DNA of 64,000 bases, taken from assembly GCF_008830225.1 (NCBI RefSeq), contig NZ_WAIE01000001.1, forward strand, positions 434,001 to 498,000, in the 5' to 3' direction. This DNA comes from Pseudodesulfovibrio senegalensis (GTDB taxonomy: Bacteria; Desulfobacterota; Desulfovibrionia; Desulfovibrionales; Desulfovibrionaceae). The position numbers and the translations under genes were made by a program. Within the stretch, counting starts at the first letter, position 1; each line of letters begins with the position of its first letter. The notes under the pieces were generated by a model. The model made no database searches. It worked only from the letters and a program-made list of their open reading frames with translations, and had not been told where the DNA came from. Shown here piece after piece: positions 59,028 through 64,000 of this stretch.

Positions 59028-60344
59028 CTAATGCATGAAGAACTTGGATGCAAACAGAATGAAGAGCAGGTATGCCAGCGGCGGAATGTCCTTGGCCCGG
59101 CCGGTCAGCAGCTTGAGAATGACGAAGGAGAGCATGCCGAAGGCGATGCCTTCCGCGATGGAGAAGGTGAACGGCATCATGACGATGGTCAGAAATGCCG
59201 GGATGGATTCGGTGTAATCGTCCAGGTCGATTTTCTTGATGGGACTCATCATGAACAGGCCCACGATGATCAGGGCCGGGGCCGTGGCCGCGCCCGGAAC
59301 CAGCAGGAAGATCGGGGCCACCAGCAGGGCCAGTCCGAAGAGTACGGCCGCTGTCAGGGCGGTCAGCCCGGTGCGTCCGCCTTCGGCCACGCCCGCTGCG
59401 GATTCCACGTAGGTAGTCACCGTGGAGGTGCCGAAAACAGCGCCCAATGTGGTGCCGATGGCGTCCGCGAACAGGGCCTGCTTGGCCTTGGGAATGGAGC
59501 CGTCCTCATTGAGCAGGCCCGCCTTTGAGCACACGCCGATGAGCGTGCCCACGGTGTCGAACATGTCCACGAACAGGAAGGTCAGCAGCACGATGGCCAT
59601 GTCGTGGGTGAATATCTGCGAGAAGTCCAGCTTGAAGAAGAGCGGGGCCATGCTCGGGATGGTGAACAGCCCGGCCGTGTTGAAGTTGGCGATGTCGGTG
59701 ACGCCGCAGAAGGCACCGGCAACCGTGGCCGCGAGGATGCCCAGCAGCAGCGCGCCCTTGATCCGCCGGGCAATGAGGATGCCCGTGACCACCAGCCCGA
59801 ACAGGCAGACCAGCGGGGCCGGGCTGAGCACGTTGCCCAGCGTGACCAGCGTGGCCTGATTGGCCACCACGATGCCCGCGTTCTTGAAGCCGATGAAGGC
59901 GATGAACAGGCCGATGCCGCCGGATATGGCGTGCTTGATGGACATGGGCACGCAGTTGACGATGGCCTCGCGCAGGTTGGTGGCCGTGAGTATGAGGAAT
60001 ATGAGGCCTTCAAGGAAGACCGCGGTGAGCGCGAACTGCCACGAGTAGCCCATGGTCAGGACCACGGTGAAGGCGAAAAAGGCGTTGAGCCCCATGCCCG
60101 GAGCCAGCGCAAAGGGCAGGTTGGCCGCAAAGGCCATGAACAGGGTGGCCACGCAGGCGGACAGCGCGGTGGCCGTGAATACGGCAGCTGCGTCCATGCC
60201 GGCAGCCGCGAGGATGCCCGGGTTGACGGCCAGAATGTAGGCCATGGTCATGAAGGTGGTCACACCGGCCGTGATTTCGGTCTTGGTGTTGGTGCCGTGT
60301 TCGGTCAGCTGGAAGCGTTTTTCCAGAAAGCCTTGCCCACTCAT
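59028..60344 (-). CDS. NCS2 family permease, AzgA-like (adenine/guanine/hypoxanthine)
   Basis: 438 residues, about twelve helices. AzgA signatures: TEITAGVTTFMTMAYILAVN, GMGLNAFFAFTVV, GGIGLFIAFIGFKNAGIVV and TVTTYVESAAGVAEGGRTG split here as VTTYVESAAG and VAEGGRTG. It imports purine bases with protons. Second permease of the operon, giving broader purine uptake. Confidence 0.94.
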   Translation of the reverse strand: MSGQGFLEKRFQLTEHGTNTKTEITAGVTTFMTMAYILAVNPGILAAAGMDAAAVFTATALSACVATLFMAFAANLPFALAPGMGLNAFFAFTVVLTMGYSWQFALTAVFLEGLIFLILTATNLREAIVNCVPMSIKHAISGGIGLFIAFIGFKNAGIVVANQATLVTLGNVLSPAPLVCLFGLVVTGILIARRIKGALLLGILAATVAGAFCGVTDIANFNTAGLFTIPSMAPLFFKLDFSQIFTHDMAIVLLTFLFVDMFDTVGTLIGVCSKAGLLNEDGSIPKAKQALFADAIGTTLGAVFGTSTVTTYVESAAGVAEGGRTGLTALTAAVLFGLALLVAPIFLLVPGAATAPALIIVGLFMMSPIKKIDLDDYTESIPAFLTIVMMPFTFSIAEGIAFGMLSFVILKLLTGRAKDIPPLAYLLFILFASKFFMH

Positions 60345-60414
60345 TGTGCGTCTCCTGTCGAAGTTGTTCCTCCGAACCGGAAAAACGCCCCCGCGTATTT
60401 CCGGTTTGCAACGG

Positions 60415-60448
60415 CGGCCCCGGGCAAAGGCCCGTCAGCCCGGGGCCG
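60415..60448. other. 11-bp hairpin between the two permease genes
   Basis: CGGCCCCGGGC and its exact complement with a 12-base loop; no T tract on either strand. It could stabilise mRNA ends or set differential expression of the two permeases. Confidence 0.45.
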
Positions 60449-60460
60449 TCACCATAGTAT

Positions 60461-61864
60461 TCAGGCGTTCTCGCCTGCCGGTTCCATTTCGTGCGCTTCG
60501 TCTTCACCGGGATCGCGGGGAAGAATCAGGTTGGCGAAGATGGCCGTGAATCCGCCGGTGGTGATGGCCGAAGAGAATACGGTTTTCACAAACGGCGGCA
60601 TCTGGCCCAGCAGGTCGGGCGCAAAAACCACGCCGAGGCCCGCGCCAAAGGACATGGCCATGATCAGCATGGCCCGGCGGGTGATGACCTGCGAGGCGAT
60701 GATCTTGATGCCCGCTGCGGCCACGGACCCGAACAGGATCAGCGTGGCGCCGCCCAGCACGGGCTTGGGAATGAGCGAGAACACCCCGCCCACGATGGGG
60801 AAGATGCCCACCAGCACGAGAATTCCCGCAATGTAGAAGCCCACGTAGCGGCTGGCCACTCCGGTGAGCTGGATCACGCCGTTGTTCTGGCTGAAGGTGG
60901 TGTTGGGGAATGTGTTGAACACGGCGGCCAGCGCGGAGTTGAATCCGTCGCCCAGCACGCCGCCCGAGATGGTCTTGATGTATTTGTCGCCCTTGACCGG
61001 CTGGTTGGAGAGCATGGCCGTGGCCGTGAGGTCGCCGATGGATTCCACGATGGTGATGATGTACAGAAAGCCCATGAGCACGAAGCCGGACCAGTCGAAC
61101 CCGAGGCCGTACTTGAAGGGCACGGGCACGGAAACGATGCTCAACTGTCCGATTTTGCCGAAGTCCACCAGCCCCATGAACGCAGCCACCACGTAGCCCA
61201 GCAGCAGGCCGATGGCCACGGACCCGATGCGAATGAACGGGCGTTTGCTGCGGTTGAGCACGATGATGGTCAGCAGTACCAGCATGCCCAGCCCGAGATT
61301 CTGGGGGCTGCCGAAGGTGCCGTTTTTCATGGCCCCGAAACCGCCGCCGAAATCCACGATGCCCACCTTGATCAGCGAAAGGCCGATCATGGTCACCACG
61401 ATGCCGCTGACCAGCGGCGGGAACATGCGGCGCAGCAGGGGCAGAAAGCGGCTGCAGGTCATCTGGAAGACGGACCCGGCCAGGGCCACGCCGCAGATGG
61501 TGCCTACCGCGTCTTCCGGGGTTCCGCCCTTGGAGATGACGCCCATGCCCATGGAAATGATGGTGCTCAAAAACGCGAAGCTGGTACCCTGTATGCTCAA
61601 AAGGCCCGAGCCGAGCGGTCCGAACTTGCGGGCCTGTATGAAGGTGGCGATGCCGGATACGAACAGGGCCATACTGATCATGTAGGCGCTCATTTCAAGC
61701 GACATGCCCAGCGCGTTGCTGATGATGATGGGCGGGGTCATGATGCCGATGAACATGGCCAGAAAGTGTTGCAGGGCGGCGTAGATGGACGCGCCCACGG
61801 GCGGGCGGTCCTCCAGGCCGTATATCAGGTCGAATTTTTGTTCGGGTTGACTGGTGCGAGACAT
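60461..61864 (-). CDS. NCS2 family xanthine/urate permease
   Basis: 467 residues from ATG 61864 with GAGGAGAGG. NAT signatures: YAALQHFLAMFIGIMTPPII, IQGTSFAFLSTI, ESIGDLTATAML and FNTFPNTTFSQNNGVIQLTG. The final NAT motif region (Q-N-N-G-V-I-Q-L-T-G) points to the xanthine/uric acid subgroup. It probably imports xanthine or urate for the adjacent hydroxylase. Confidence 0.94.
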   Translation of the reverse strand: MSRTSQPEQKFDLIYGLEDRPPVGASIYAALQHFLAMFIGIMTPPIIISNALGMSLEMSAYMISMALFVSGIATFIQARKFGPLGSGLLSIQGTSFAFLSTIISMGMGVISKGGTPEDAVGTICGVALAGSVFQMTCSRFLPLLRRMFPPLVSGIVVTMIGLSLIKVGIVDFGGGFGAMKNGTFGSPQNLGLGMLVLLTIIVLNRSKRPFIRIGSVAIGLLLGYVVAAFMGLVDFGKIGQLSIVSVPVPFKYGLGFDWSGFVLMGFLYIITIVESIGDLTATAMLSNQPVKGDKYIKTISGGVLGDGFNSALAAVFNTFPNTTFSQNNGVIQLTGVASRYVGFYIAGILVLVGIFPIVGGVFSLIPKPVLGGATLILFGSVAAAGIKIIASQVITRRAMLIMAMSFGAGLGVVFAPDLLGQMPPFVKTVFSSAITTGGFTAIFANLILPRDPGEDEAHEMEPAGENA

Positions 61865-62044
61865 TGTACCTCTCCTCATGCTGGTTTGGGTTTCCGGCGG
61901 GCCGCTTTGGGCCGCTCGTCGGAACCCGGGCCCCCCAGCCCGGATTCGGTGCCTTTGTCCTGCCCCGCGCATGGCGGGGCATCCTCGCGCGCCCGGTTGT
62001 TCCTGTTCATGGAAGACGCCGGGCGAAAAATTCCTTGCAAAACC

Positions 62045-62521
62045 TTATTCTTCGTTTTGCTTTTTTGCTGCCAGTTCCACGGCGCGCACGATTGTTTCGT
62101 ACCCGGTGCAGCGGCACAGGTTGCCCGCATGGCCCACGCGGATTTCCTCGCGGCTCGGCTTCTCACCCTTGTGGTTTTCCAGAAACGATGTGGTGGTCAT
62201 GACCAGCCCGGGCGTGCAGAAGCCGCACTGCACGGCTCCGGCCTCCACATAGGCCTGCTGCACCGGCGAGAGTTCGCCGTTTCTGCTTTCGCCTTCTGCC
62301 GTGCGGATGTTCTTGCCGTGGGCCCACATGGCCAGATAGATGCACGAATCCACGGGCACGTCGTCCACCAGCACGGTGCATGCGCCGCATTCGCCCACGC
62401 CGCAGCCCTGCTTGACGCTGGTGAATCCCTGCTGGCGCAATACGTCCATGAGCGAGGCGCGCACGTCGATGTCCAGGGTCAGTTCTTTATTGTTCACGGT
62501 CATGGTGATGGTGCGCTTCAT
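62045..62521 (-). CDS. Xanthine dehydrogenase-type [2Fe-2S] subunit
   Basis: 158 residues; ATG 62521 overlaps the FAD-subunit stop (ATGA). Plant-type cluster GCGVGECGACTVLVDD with a fourth Cys in VDSC, and second cluster CGFCTPG ... CRCTGY. It passes electrons from the molybdenum site to FAD. Length matches separate small subunits of the three-chain hydroxylases. Confidence 0.96.
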   Translation of the reverse strand: MKRTITMTVNNKELTLDIDVRASLMDVLRQQGFTSVKQGCGVGECGACTVLVDDVPVDSCIYLAMWAHGKNIRTAEGESRNGELSPVQQAYVEAGAVQCGFCTPGLVMTTTSFLENHKGEKPSREEIRVGHAGNLCRCTGYETIVRAVELAAKKQNEE

Positions 62522-63396
62522 GCTACCTGCTCCCCGAGTTTTGCGGCTGCTTCGGTGATGACCCGTGCGGCCAGCGTGCGGATGACGTGCATCCTGAATT
62601 CCTTGGTGGCGCGCCACGACGTGCGCGGCTTCACGTCCTGTTCCACGGCCTGCGCTATAGCATCCAGCGTGTCCGTGGTCAGCGGCTGTCCGGCGGCTGT
62701 TTTTTCGGCCTCGGGGCAACGGATGGGCGTGGGCGCGGAAACCGTGTAGGCCAGCCGCAGTTCGGCAATGGCGCCGTTTTTCGTGCGTAGCCCGGCAGCG
62801 CAGCCGATGGTGGCAATGTCCATGGCCTCGCGCATGGCGTATTTGTAATAGGCCGCGCCCATGTTTTCGTGGTTTTCCGGCCGGATGCGAAAATGCGTGA
62901 GCAGGTCGCCGGTTTTCAGGTTCACGCGGCCCGGCCCGGCGTGAAAGCCGAGCACCGGTTCCACGCGCTCGCCGTCCGGGCTCTGGATCACCAGATCCAC
63001 CTCGTGCACCAGCGCGGCGCAGGCGCTGTCCGCACTGACCGCGCCGTTGCAGATGTTGCCGCCCATGGTGCCCCGGTTGCGCACCTGCGGGCCACCCACC
63101 GTGGCCACGGATTCGCCGATGACCGGCACGAATTCGCGCACCAGCGGGCTGTTCATGATTTCGGTGAACGAGGCCAGCGCGCCGATGCAGATGGAGCCGT
63201 CGTCCTCTTTCCATATGCGGCGCAGTTCGTCCAGCCTGTTGATGTCCACGAGGTTGCGGTAGTCGGCGTGGCCTTCGTGCAGCCGGATGAGCACGTCCGT
63301 GCCCCCGGCGATGACCCGCGCGTTTTCATCCTCGGCCAGCGCGCGCACCGCGTCCTGCACGCTTTCGGCCATATGGTATTTTTCAATGGGAAACAT
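62518..63396 (-). CDS. Xanthine dehydrogenase-type FAD-binding subunit
   Basis: 292 residues from ATG 63396. FAD motifs VIAGGTDVLIRLHEG and TVGGPQVRNRGTMGGNICNG (quoted as two conserved loops), then the CO-dehydrogenase flavoprotein C-terminal domain. It reduces NAD+ or another acceptor. It lies 11 bases after the molybdenum subunit gene and overlaps the Fe-S subunit gene. Confidence 0.95.
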   Translation of the reverse strand: MFPIEKYHMAESVQDAVRALAEDENARVIAGGTDVLIRLHEGHADYRNLVDINRLDELRRIWKEDDGSICIGALASFTEIMNSPLVREFVPVIGESVATVGGPQVRNRGTMGGNICNGAVSADSACAALVHEVDLVIQSPDGERVEPVLGFHAGPGRVNLKTGDLLTHFRIRPENHENMGAAYYKYAMREAMDIATIGCAAGLRTKNGAIAELRLAYTVSAPTPIRCPEAEKTAAGQPLTTDTLDAIAQAVEQDVKPRTSWRATKEFRMHVIRTLAARVITEAAAKLGEQVA

Positions 63397-63407
63397 GGGG
63401 CATCTCC

Positions 63408-64000
63408 TCAGATCAGTCCTGCATCGTGAAAATGAGTGAACAACGCCTTGGGAGACATGGGCATGCGGTTCACGGCCACGCCCGTGGCATCGAGAATGGC
63501 GTTGCGGATGGCCGGGCCGGGCGAGATCACGGGCGGTTCGCCAAGGGACTTGTTGCCGTAGGCCCCGGTGGGCTCCGTGGTCTCCACGAACGCGCAGCCG
63601 AGGTCCGGCGTGTCCACGCAGGTGGGGATCTTGTAGTCCAGCAGGTTGTTGTTCAGCACGCGGCCGTTTTCCGGGTTCGTGAGCAGCTCCTCGTAGAGCG
63701 CCATGCCAACGGCCATGCCCATGCCGCCGTGTACCTGTCCTTCGGCCAGCAGGGGATGGATGATCGTGCCCGCGTCGTGCACGTTGAGAATCTGGTGCAC
63801 GCGGACCTTGCACATGGGAATGTCCACCTCAAGGTCCACGAAGGTGCAGCCGAACGAGGGCGCGTTGGTGCGGGTCTTGTGCGAGACGTCCGCGGTGAGC
63901 TGGCCCCCGCGCTGTTTGTGGTAGTATGCGTCGATGGCCAGTTCCGCGAGGCTGGTGACCACGCGCTCCGGCCGGTTGGCGTTGACCACGTTGCCGTCCA
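63408..64000 (-). CDS. Xanthine dehydrogenase-type molybdenum subunit, C-terminal part (5' end outside window)
   Basis: The frame stays open to base 64000. The visible 197 residues include VHQILNVHDAGTIIHPLLAEG, GQVHGGMGMAVGMAL-type motif, and the catalytic glutamate loop SLGEPPVISPGPAIRNAI. This is the molybdopterin-binding chain of xanthine dehydrogenase-like enzymes. YqeC and the MocA-like gene in the cluster suggest the selenium-dependent type with a labile Se ligand rather than selenocysteine; no in-frame UGA is needed. Confidence 0.93.
   Translation of the reverse strand, partial: DGNVVNANRPERVVTSLAELAIDAYYHKQRGGQLTADVSHKTRTNAPSFGCTFVDLEVDIPMCKVRVHQILNVHDAGTIIHPLLAEGQVHGGMGMAVGMALYEELLTNPENGRVLNNNLLDYKIPTCVDTPDLGCAFVETTEPTGAYGNKSLGEPPVISPGPAIRNAILDATGVAVNRMPMSPKALFTHFHDAGLI

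Overview
The window looks like chromosome of a GC-rich Desulfovibrionaceae-type sulfate reducer (Desulfovibrio/Pseudodesulfovibrio group). This is an inference from gene style, two families of palindromic intergenic repeats, a selenoprotein, a molybdate-type transporter and a selenium/molybdenum hydroxylase cluster; no 16S gene is present to confirm it.

Layout. 1-9.8 kb: end of a sigma-54 activator, a histidine kinase, a SIMPL-domain protein, a YkgJ-like metal-cluster protein, an M48 lipoprotein protease with TPRs, an atypical S8/S53-like protease, an RNA-binding protein with a leader hairpin, and a GAF-PAS-GGDEF diguanylate cyclase. 9.85-25.77 kb: a 15.9-kb integrated phage-like element flanked by a 48-bp duplication of the 3' half of tRNA-Ala(CGC). 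It has an integrase at the left end and an excisionase-like gene at the right end. Between them lie packaging, capsid and some tail genes in a scrambled order, many separated by intrinsic terminators. I see no lysis, replication, repressor, tail-tube or tail-tip gene. 25.8-34 kb: a CgeB-like glycosyltransferase, rlmE, yebC-ruvCAB, repeat-rich intergenic DNA, a membrane protein, and a second diguanylate cyclase paralogous to the first. 34.5-45.8 kb: M20-type peptidase, phosphoesterase, argB, MOT1-like transporter, TPR protein, MFS transporter, and the rplU-rpmA-obgE-proB-yfcE-like cluster. 45.9-48.6 kb: a tight five-gene operon (nitroreductase, MBL hydrolase, TusA-like protein, flavodoxin-fold reductase, ComF). 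The TusA-like gene has an in-frame UGA followed at exactly 11 nt by a SECIS-like hairpin, so I call it a selenoprotein. 48.7-51.7 kb: HD-GYP protein, acetyltransferase, acyl-ACP thioesterase, MarC. 51.8-64 kb: a purine-catabolism region with a sigma-54 activator, RidA, adenine deaminase, a MocA-like nucleotidyltransferase, YqeC, an aminohydrolase, two NCS2 permeases, and three subunits of a xanthine-dehydrogenase-type molybdenum hydroxylase, the last cut by the window end.

Working together: the purine genes form a plausible uptake, deamination and hydroxylation route whose hydroxylase probably carries a labile selenium (YqeC, MocA-like maturation). With the TusA-like selenoprotein this gives two separate signs of selenium use in 17 kb. 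The phage-like element could excise (Int, Xis-like gene, att sites present) but looks unable to complete a lytic cycle alone, so it is either a decaying prophage or an unusual satellite-like element carrying its own capsid and terminase.
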